From: Pseudomonas laurentiana | GTDB lineage: Bacteria > Pseudomonadota > Gammaproteobacteria > Pseudomonadales > Pseudomonadaceae | Length of the DNA stretch: 64,000 nt | NCBI RefSeq assembly: GCF_014648275.1 | Contig: NZ_BMQU01000005.1 | Coordinates: forward strand, 124,001-188,000 | Direction: 5' to 3' | Shown: positions 57,901-64,000 of the stretch, in pieces | Position numbering within the stretch: the stretch's first letter is position 1 | Layout of the letters: every line of letters begins with the position of its first letter | The notes under the pieces: model-generated | What the model was told of the DNA's origin: nothing | The model's input: the letters and a program-made list of their open reading frames with translations, nothing else | Databases searched by the model: none | Made by a program: the position numbers and the translations under genes

Positions 57901-59799
57901 ATGCCCACGACGTTTCAAGAGATTCCCCGCGAACGCCCGGTCACGCCGCTGCTCGACCGTGCTGATACGCCCGCTGGCCTGCGCCGGCTGGCTGAAGCCG
58001 ATCTGGAGAGCCTGGCCGACGAACTGCGCCAGGAGCTGCTCTATACCGTTGGTCAGACCGGCGGGCATTTCGGTGCCGGCCTGGGCGTCATCGAGCTGAC
58101 GATTGCCCTGCACTACGTCTTCGACACCCCGGATGACCGGCTGGTGTGGGACGTTGGTCATCAGGCCTATCCGCACAAGATCCTCACCGGTCGACGCAAG
58201 CGCATGAGTACTCTGCGCCAAAAGGATGGTATCGCTGCCTTCCCGCGTCGTGCCGAGAGTGAGTACGACACCTTTGGCGTCGGCCACTCCAGCACCTCGA
58301 TCAGCGCCGCACTGGGCATGGCGATCGCCGCCCGCCTGCAGAATGAACCGCGCAAATCCATCGCCGTGATCGGTGACGGTGCACTGACTGCCGGCATGGC
58401 TTTCGAAGCGCTGAACCATGCGCAGGAAGTCAATGCTGACATGCTGGTGATCCTCAACGACAACGACATGTCGATTTCGCGCAATGTCGGCGGCCTGTCC
58501 AACTACCTGGCGAAGATCCTTTCCAGCCGCACCTACGCCAGCATGCGCGAAGGCAGCAAAAAAGTGCTGTCGCGCCTTCCCGGCGCCTGGGAAATTGCCC
58601 GCCGCACCGAAGAGTATGCCAAGGGTATGCTGGTGCCAGGCACCCTGTTCGAGGAGCTCGGCTGGAACTATATCGGCCCGATCGACGGCCACGACCTGCC
58701 GACCCTGATCGCCACCCTGCGCAACATGCGCGACCTCAAGGGACCACAGTTTCTGCACGTGGTCACCAAGAAAGGCAAAGGTTTCCGGCCGGCCGAAGTC
58801 GATCCAATCGGTTACCACGCGATCACCAAGCTTGAGCCCGTCGACGCACCGACTGCCGCACCGAAGAAAGCCAGTGGGCCGAAGTATTCGGCGGTGTTCG
58901 GCCAGTGGCTATGCGACATGGCCGAAGCCGATCAACGCCTGGTTGGCATCACGCCGGCCATGAAAGAAGGCTCGGATCTGGTGGCCTTCAGCGAACGCTA
59001 CCCGGCGCGCTACTTCGATGTCGCCATCGCTGAGCAACACGCCGTTACCCTGGCCGCCGGCATGGCCTGCGAGGGCACCAAGCCAGTCGTCGCGATCTAC
59101 TCGACCTTCCTGCAGCGCGCCTATGACCAACTGATCCATGACGTTGCGGTACAGAACCTCGACGTATTGTTCGCCATCGACCGCGCCGGCCTGGTCGGCG
59201 AAGACGGCCCGACCCACGCAGGCAGCTTTGACCTGTCGTTCCTGCGCTGCATCCCCGGCATACTGGTGATGACCCCAAGCGACGAGAACGAACTGCGCAA
59301 GATGCTCAGCACGGGCTACCTGTACAACGGCCCGGCGGCGGTGCGTTACCCGCGCGGCACCGGCCCGAACACGCCCATTGAGAGCGACCTTGAGCCGCTG
59401 GAAATCGGCAAGGGTGTCGTACGCCGTCAAGGCAGCAACGTCGCATTGCTGGTCTTCGGTGTACAGTTGGCCGAAGCACTCAAGGTGGCTGAACAGCTCG
59501 ATGCCACCGTCGTCGACATGCGTTTCGTCAAGCCGCTGGATGAAGCCTTGGTGCGCGAAATGGCGAACCAGCATGCACTGCTGGTGACCATCGAAGAGAA
59601 CGCCATCATGGGTGGCGCTGGCGCGGCGGTCAGCGAGTTCCTGGCCCGCGAAAACCTGCTCAAACCGATCCTTCACCTGGGCCTGCCTGACATTTATGTC
59701 GAGCATGCCAAGCCGGCACAAATGCTTGCCGAATGCGGTCTGGATGCGGCGGGAATCGAAGCGGCGGTCCGTCAACGCCTGCAACTGTTGGGCCTTTGA
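57901..59799 (+). CDS. dxs: 1-deoxy-D-xylulose-5-phosphate synthase
   Basis: A thiamine-diphosphate enzyme condensing pyruvate and glyceraldehyde-3-phosphate, the entry to the MEP pathway. 632 residues. TPP motif [17 protein letters not shown]...[32 protein letters not shown] and [15 protein letters not shown]. The ATG at 57901 starts the conserved sequence; upstream frame extension runs through the REP-like hairpin. Its cofactor links it to thiD, thiE and thiL in this window. Confidence 0.96.
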   Translation: MPTTFQEIPRERPVTPLLDRADTPAGLRRLAEADLESLADELRQELLYTVGQTGGHFGAGLGVIELTIALHYVFDTPDDRLVWDVGHQAYPHKILTGRRKRMSTLRQKDGIAAFPRRAESEYDTFGVGHSSTSISAALGMAIAARLQNEPRKSIAVIGDGALTAGMAFEALNHAQEVNADMLVILNDNDMSISRNVGGLSNYLAKILSSRTYASMREGSKKVLSRLPGAWEIARRTEEYAKGMLVPGTLFEELGWNYIGPIDGHDLPTLIATLRNMRDLKGPQFLHVVTKKGKGFRPAEVDPIGYHAITKLEPVDAPTAAPKKASGPKYSAVFGQWLCDMAEADQRLVGITPAMKEGSDLVAFSERYPARYFDVAIAEQHAVTLAAGMACEGTKPVVAIYSTFLQRAYDQLIHDVAVQNLDVLFAIDRAGLVGEDGPTHAGSFDLSFLRCIPGILVMTPSDENELRKMLSTGYLYNGPAAVRYPRGTGPNTPIESDLEPLEIGKGVVRRQGSNVALLVFGVQLAEALKVAEQLDATVVDMRFVKPLDEALVREMANQHALLVTIEENAIMGGAGAAVSEFLARENLLKPILHLGLPDIYVEHAKPAQMLAECGLDAAGIEAAVRQRLQLLGL

Positions 59800-59805
59800 C
59801 TGCTC

Positions 59806-59845
59806 GCCGGTATGGCAGGCCCCCACAGGAGCCCGCCATGCCGGC
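59806..59845 (+). terminator. Hairpin after dxs
   Basis: GCCGGTATGGC (59806-59816) pairs with GCCATGCCGGC (59835-59845) with one G-U pair, extended by GGC/GCC inside; no T-run. It lies between convergent dxs and the small membrane protein gene. Confidence 0.55.
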
Positions 59846-59863
59846 AACACGACCTACAGCCTG

Positions 59864-60283
59864 TCAGCCCAGTTGACGCGGAATACGGTAGAGGTAGAGC
59901 ACGACCACGCTTGAGACCGCCAACAGAATCTGCGGCACAGCCTCCAGGCCAACAAACACCGACACGGCAGCAAGCCAGGCAGGCAAGCAGGCATAGAGCA
60001 TGGCTACTCGACGTACGCGAGCCAGCTCAATCCAGGCCGCGGACTCAGCCTCGCTATTCAATGCCTTCTCCGTCGCAATCAGCCCATGCTTGTAAGCACC
60101 GAAGCGCGGCAGGCTGAGGAACATCGAAGAAACACTGACGATGAACATCGGCATGGCGAGGATTGGCAGCAATGCCTCGCGATCACCAAACGCCCAATTG
60201 AAGACAAACACTGGCACCAGTGCAATCAGCAGGTGCTGCCACCAGGCGATGCTGAGACGGCGACGAACCTGAGCGCGAGTCAC
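59864..60283 (-). CDS. Small integral membrane protein
   Basis: 139 residues with about four transmembrane helices (roughly 14-31, 37-57, 92-110, 116-134) separated by a basic/helical loop ([31 protein letters not shown]). The GTG start overlaps the ribA stop (GTGA), so it is translationally coupled to ribA. No domain is recognised; a counterpart sits beside ribA in other pseudomonads. Confidence 0.68.
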   Translation of the reverse strand: MTRAQVRRRLSIAWWQHLLIALVPVFVFNWAFGDREALLPILAMPMFIVSVSSMFLSLPRFGAYKHGLIATEKALNSEAESAAWIELARVRRVAMLYACLPAWLAAVSVFVGLEAVPQILLAVSSVVVLYLYRIPRQLG

Positions 60284-60897
60284 GCGCGACCGACCTCGCC
60301 CTGATGCTCATTGCCCATCATGTGGCCAAGTTTGCCGGCCTTGGTGGCCAGGTAGTGTTTATTGTGAGGGTTGTGGCCGGTGTGCAACGGCACACGTTCA
60401 GCGACGACAATACCCATTGCTGTGAGCGCTTTCACCTTGCGTGGGTTATTGGTCATCAGGCGCAGCGACTTCACCCCCAGATGCTCAAGCATCGGCAGGC
60501 AGATGCCGTAATCACGCTGATCGGCAGCAAAACCCAGACGCTCATTGGCCTCGACGGTGTCGGCACCACCATCCTGAAGTTCGTAAGCGCGAATTTTGTT
60601 CAACAAACCAATGCCGCGACCTTCCTGGCGCAAGTACAGCAAAACGCCGCGCCCCTCATGAGCGATGGCCTGCAGCGCGGCTTCCAGCTGCGAACCGCAA
60701 TCGCAGCGCTGGCTGAACAGCGCATCGCCCGTCAGGCACTCGGAGTGCAGGCGTCCCAATACCGGCGCGCCATCGGCCACATCACCCAGACTGAGCACCA
60801 CGTGCTCGCGACCGGTGGCCTCATCGAGAAAACCATGCATGGTGAAAGTGGCAAAGGGTGTAGGCAGCTTGGAGGCAGCAACGAAAACGACGGGCAC
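60280..60897 (-). CDS. ribA: GTP cyclohydrolase II
   Basis: First step of riboflavin synthesis from GTP. 205 residues. Zinc ligands in [20 protein letters not shown], catalytic region [14 protein letters not shown] and [11 protein letters not shown] start with an AGGAG site 7-8 nt upstream, matching the known [16 protein letters not shown] start. Stand-alone RibA, without a fused RibB domain. Confidence 0.95.
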   Translation of the reverse strand: MPVVFVAASKLPTPFATFTMHGFLDEATGREHVVLSLGDVADGAPVLGRLHSECLTGDALFSQRCDCGSQLEAALQAIAHEGRGVLLYLRQEGRGIGLLNKIRAYELQDGGADTVEANERLGFAADQRDYGICLPMLEHLGVKSLRLMTNNPRKVKALTAMGIVVAERVPLHTGHNPHNKHYLATKAGKLGHMMGNEHQGEVGRA

Positions 60898-61030
60898 CTT
60901 GTGCTCCTGAAATCACGTGAATATTTGGCGTGGGCTGGATTGTAACAGCAGCGTGGCGTAGGTGCTTATGCTGAATTTTCGTACAGACATATCGAAAAGT
61001 TCGATGCGCCTGCCGATCTTCATAAGCGCC

Positions 61031-61762
61031 CTAGAACGGATACGGTTGCTGCCAGCGCGTGAATATTTCGCGCAACTGCCCACTCGGCACCAGTTCGTCC
61101 ATGCGCTGATCGAATATCGCCTTGAGAGCCCGCCCTTCAGGGGTTTTTGCAAATGCCAGGTACAACGGCAATTCAGCCAGATGAGTACGACGAAATAGCG
61201 ACGGATCCGGTGCCTGCGCCAACACGTAATCGACCTCGGTCAGGGCATCGATGTAAAAATCGACTCGACCATACTCAAGCATCGGCAGAATCCCCTCACG
61301 ACGCTGCACCTCGCGGTAACGGTCAACATAGGGCAGATAACTATTGAAATCATAGCCACGCACCCAAGCCAATCGGAACTGTCCCAGGGTTTCCTGGGTA
61401 GGTACTGGTCGACTAGCCAAGCCCAGGGCATAGATATGGTCCAGGTCGAAATGCCAGCGCGGGTAAGTATTATCAGCGTTTTCTTCGTGATAGGAGCCGA
61501 CCCAGGCATCTGCTTCACCACGCTTGACCAGCCCGATGGCCCGGCTGTAAGGCACACTGACCGCCTTGACCTTCACACCCGCAGGCTCGAACACCTTGCG
61601 CAGTACCTCCCACGCCAATCCTGTGCCGTCAGCATTGGTGTAGTCGAGCCAGACCTCACTGGCCAAGCGCGCCTGCAAGGGTTTTGTCGGCACGGGTTCT
61701 GCTGCCCACACCACACCGACAGCCAAGAGCAGCACCAGCAGCAACCATCGGCATCCCTGCAT
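61031..61762 (-). CDS. Periplasmic solute-binding protein (SBP family 3)
   Basis: 243 residues: signal peptide (cleavage near VWA-AE), then an extracellular solute-binding fold with VWLDYTNADGTGLAWEVLRKVFEPAGVKVKAVSVPYSRAIGLVKRGEADAWVGSY, the usual amino-acid-binding pattern. No ABC permease or ATPase gene lies nearby, and no sensor domain is fused. It might serve an orphan transporter or act as a metabolite-binding sensor. It begins 12 nt after pgpA. Confidence 0.78.
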   Translation of the reverse strand: MQGCRWLLLVLLLAVGVVWAAEPVPTKPLQARLASEVWLDYTNADGTGLAWEVLRKVFEPAGVKVKAVSVPYSRAIGLVKRGEADAWVGSYHEENADNTYPRWHFDLDHIYALGLASRPVPTQETLGQFRLAWVRGYDFNSYLPYVDRYREVQRREGILPMLEYGRVDFYIDALTEVDYVLAQAPDPSLFRRTHLAELPLYLAFAKTPEGRALKAIFDQRMDELVPSGQLREIFTRWQQPYPF

Positions 61763-61774
61763 CGCCCTATCCTC

Positions 61775-62272
61775 TTAAGTAAAGCTCCATACCAGCCCTT
61801 GCATCGTCAGCCAGGCAAACACACCGGCAAGCACATCATCGAGCATGATGCCGACACCTCCATGCACATGCCGATCAAGCCAACTGATTGGCCACGGCTT
61901 GAGGATGTCAAAGAAGCGGAACACCAAGAACCCGATCAGCAGCCAGTACCAACCTTGCGGCACCAGCCACAGGGTTATCCACATGCCCACCATCTCGTCC
62001 CAGACGATACCTTCATGGTCATGCACACGTAAATCACTGGCAACCTTACCGCACAGCCAGAAGCCAAACAGCATGGTCAGGCCCAACATCAGCCAATAAC
62101 CCCAGTCTGGCAGCATTTGCCACAACGGCATGAACGGCAAGGCGACCAACGAGCCCCAGGTCCCTGGCGCCTTGGGCAAGGTACCCGAGCCGAAGCCGAA
62201 TGCCATGAAATGCCAAGGGTTGCGCCAGACCGAAGGCGGAACAGGCTTCACCTGATTACGGTGATCGGTCAC
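61775..62272 (-). CDS. pgpA: Phosphatidylglycerophosphatase A
   Basis: Dephosphorylates phosphatidylglycerophosphate to phosphatidylglycerol at the inner membrane. 165 residues with several membrane helices and the family motifs GFGSGTLPKAPGTWGSL, HDHEGIVWDEMVGMW and FRFFDILKPWPISWLD. GTG start, 9 nt after thiL; part of ribH-nusB-thiL-pgpA. Confidence 0.93.
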   Translation of the reverse strand: MTDHRNQVKPVPPSVWRNPWHFMAFGFGSGTLPKAPGTWGSLVALPFMPLWQMLPDWGYWLMLGLTMLFGFWLCGKVASDLRVHDHEGIVWDEMVGMWITLWLVPQGWYWLLIGFLVFRFFDILKPWPISWLDRHVHGGVGIMLDDVLAGVFAWLTMQGLVWSFT

Positions 62273-62281
62273 GGTCTCTCC

Positions 62282-63241
62282 CTAATCCCTAAAATGTTGA
62301 TAACCCCGTACAGCCGGGGTGATGTCGCGCCCTTCCCGATCATGCAAGCTGACACCTGAGCCAACCTCGACCCTGCCAACCACATGGATCGGCCATCCAG
62401 CGGCCAGTAACCCCGGGAGCTCGGCGCCTGGAAGTGTGAACGCCAGCACATAGTCGTCGCCACCGGTCAATGCGGCGAGGCGCGCATCTTCCAGGCCCAA
62501 AAAGCTTTGCAAAGCCTGGCTGACCGGCAGTGAGTCCTTCTGCAAGCGCAGCGCCACCTTCGATGCCGTGGCAATGTGCCCGCAATCAGCGAGCAAACCG
62601 TCGGAGATATCCAGCGCTGAAGACGCCTTGCCACGCAACGCCTGGCCAAGTGCCAATTGCGGCGCTGGCGACCAGTAGTGCGCCAGCAGCGGCGCGGCCA
62701 CCGACGGCTCAGCCTGGCGCTCTGCCAGCACCAGCGGCAAAGCACCGGCGGCATTGCCCAGCTCGCCGCCGACACACACCAGGTCACCGGGGCGTGCGCC
62801 AGAACGGGTCAGCGCCTGCCCTGCCGGCACCCGACCGAACACCGTCATGGTCAGGCTCAACGGGCCACGGGTGGTGTCGCCACCGACCAGGCTCATGTTG
62901 CACTGCCTGGCCATGCTATTAAGGCCTTCCGCATAGGCACGCAACCAGTCAGCCGAGGTATCCGGCAGGGTCAGGGCAAGGGTAAAGGCAAGGGGCGTGG
63001 CCCCCATCGCCGCCAAGTCGCTGGCGGCAACGGCCAGCGAACGCTGGCCAAGCAGGAACGGGTCGCTGTTGTGTGGAAAATGCACACCGACGACCAGCGT
63101 GTCGGTAGACACCGCCAACTGCTCGCCCGCAGGCAAGGCCAGCAGGGCGCAGTCGTCGCCGATGCCCAAGGCAACCCCTTCGCCACCTTGCGCACACGGC
63201 GCGGCAGCGAAGTAGTGGCGGATCAGCTCAAACTCACCCAT
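62282..63241 (-). CDS. thiL: Thiamine-monophosphate kinase
   Basis: Makes the active cofactor thiamine diphosphate from thiamine phosphate. 319 residues of the PurM-like fold: N-terminal GEFELIRHYF, metal site GIGDDCALL, STDTLVVGVHF, VGGDTTRGPLSLTMTVFG, LDISDGLLADCGH. It completes the thiamine set with thiD and thiE. It sits between nusB and pgpA, 18 nt after nusB. Confidence 0.95.
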   Translation of the reverse strand: MGEFELIRHYFAAAPCAQGGEGVALGIGDDCALLALPAGEQLAVSTDTLVVGVHFPHNSDPFLLGQRSLAVAASDLAAMGATPLAFTLALTLPDTSADWLRAYAEGLNSMARQCNMSLVGGDTTRGPLSLTMTVFGRVPAGQALTRSGARPGDLVCVGGELGNAAGALPLVLAERQAEPSVAAPLLAHYWSPAPQLALGQALRGKASSALDISDGLLADCGHIATASKVALRLQKDSLPVSQALQSFLGLEDARLAALTGGDDYVLAFTLPGAELPGLLAAGWPIHVVGRVEVGSGVSLHDREGRDITPAVRGYQHFRD

Positions 63242-63259
63242 CGGCCAGCAGCGCCGCGA

Positions 63260-63760
63260 TCAGCGCTTGTATGCCCGTACTTCGGCTTCGCGAAGCCGTG
63301 GAGCCAGCTTGTCGAGCACACCGTTGACGAACTTGTGGCCATCGGTGGCGCCAAAGACCTTGGCCAACTCGACACCTTCGTTGATCACAACGCGAAACGG
63401 CACGTCGACACGCTTGATGAACTCCCAGGTGGACAGGCGCAACACTGCCAGTTCCACTGGATCGAGCTCTTCGAGCGGCAGGTCCAGGCAGGGTGCCAGA
63501 GCCTTGTCGATTTCTTCCTTCATGACCGGAACCCCGTGCAGGATTTCACGGAAGTAGGCGCCATCGACATCGCTGAAATCGTTATCGACCCGGAATTGCG
63601 CTTCAATCTCGTTCAGCGATTGCTTGGCCATATGCCATTGGTACAGGGCCTGAGTCGCGAGCTGACGGGCTTCACGACGCTTGGCACTTTTCGATGGCTT
63701 GCCAGCATCCGCAGGTTTTGGATCGCGCGGGTTGAAACGATCGCTTTCGTCGCTAATCAC
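63260..63760 (-). CDS. nusB: Transcription antitermination factor NusB
   Basis: Binds boxA RNA with NusE for rRNA antitermination. 166 residues, with [44 protein letters not shown] and [31 protein letters not shown] start overlapping the ribH stop by 4 nt (GTGA). The N-terminal 25 residues form a charged extension. Confidence 0.95.
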   Translation of the reverse strand: MISDESDRFNPRDPKPADAGKPSKSAKRREARQLATQALYQWHMAKQSLNEIEAQFRVDNDFSDVDGAYFREILHGVPVMKEEIDKALAPCLDLPLEELDPVELAVLRLSTWEFIKRVDVPFRVVINEGVELAKVFGATDGHKFVNGVLDKLAPRLREAEVRAYKR

Positions 63761-64000
63761 TTGGCCTCCAACTGCGCCAGCAGGCTGACCATTTCCAGGG
63801 CGGACAGGGCTGCTTCAGCGCCCTTGTTGCCGGCCTTGGTACCGGAACGCTCGATGGCTTGTTCGATCGAGTCGACAGTCAAGACACCGAAAGACACCGG
63901 TACGCCGAACTCCATGGACACCTGGGCCAGGCCCTTGGTGCACTCGCCAGCCACGTATTCGAAATGCGGAGTACCGCCACGAATCACCGCGCCCAGGGCG
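63757..64000 (-). CDS. ribH: 6,7-dimethyl-8-ribityllumazine synthase (partial)
   Basis: Builds the riboflavin precursor lumazine. Only the C-terminal 81 codons are visible: [56 protein letters not shown], typical of the family. The 5' part lies right of the window. It is coupled to nusB through a 4-nt overlap. Confidence 0.92.
   Translation of the reverse strand, partial: ALGAVIRGGTPHFEYVAGECTKGLAQVSMEFGVPVSFGVLTVDSIEQAIERSGTKAGNKGAEAALSALEMVSLLAQLEAK

Overview
The window reads as chromosomal DNA from a Pseudomonas of the putida/fluorescens side of the genus. It is GC-rich and densely coded, with many GTG and TTG starts and 1-4 nt stop/start overlaps. From memory, the gene order follows the amn-to-ribH stretch of P. 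aeruginosa: amn, aidB, ladS, thiD-thiE-hemL, miaB, phoH-ybeY-corC-lnt, leuS-lptE-holA, lipA-lipB, the mrdA-rodA wall operon, proA, lrgAB, ubiX-mpl, ppa, xseB-ispA-dxs, ribA, pgpA-thiL-nusB-ribH. I see no tRNA or rRNA gene, prophage, insertion sequence or CRISPR array. No gene-free stretch exceeds 300 bases.

Layout. 1-4.9 kb (minus): AMP nucleosidase (cut by the left edge), AidB, and a LadS-like sensor kinase without a receiver domain. 5-8 kb (plus): thiD, thiE, hemL. 8-15 kb: a Sel1-repeat protein, a DUF1820 protein, miaB, then phoH-ybeY-corC-lnt (RNA and lipoprotein maturation), facing a YdcF/ElyC-type protein. 15.4-22 kb (plus): leuS-lptE-holA, arfA with an RNA hairpin inside its reading frame, and an SltB-type transglycosylase. 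22-33.4 kb (minus): proA-nadD-rsfS-rlmH-mrdA-rodA-sltB1-rlpA-dacA-ybeD-lipB-lipA, which builds the elongation wall machinery, NAD and lipoate.

33.6-42.7 kb: mpg, a DedA-PAP2 fusion, a LON-domain protein, an LrgAB pair, a MaoC hydratase, a MORN-repeat/caspase-like lipoprotein, an NAD(P)-binding protein, a YceK-like lipoprotein, ubiX and mpl. 42.8-46.5 kb: a sigma-54 activator diverging from an aldehyde dehydrogenase that has a consensus -24/-12 promoter. 46.8-49.6 kb: a GNAT enzyme, DedA, MtfA and pyrophosphatase.

49.8-56.4 kb is the most accessory-looking part. It holds an XRE/S24-type regulator whose protease residues appear to be lost, a structured intergenic RNA candidate, a small exported protein, rtcB, and a three-gene O-acetylation set: an MBOAT acyltransferase, a membrane-anchored SGNH/DUF459 protein and an SGNH lipoprotein. 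The set has the composition and order of the PatA-PatB-Ape1 peptidoglycan O-acetylation systems of Neisseria. 56.6-64 kb: xseB-ispA-dxs (isoprenoid precursors) and, on the minus strand, ribH-nusB-thiL-pgpA, a periplasmic binding protein, ribA and a small membrane protein.
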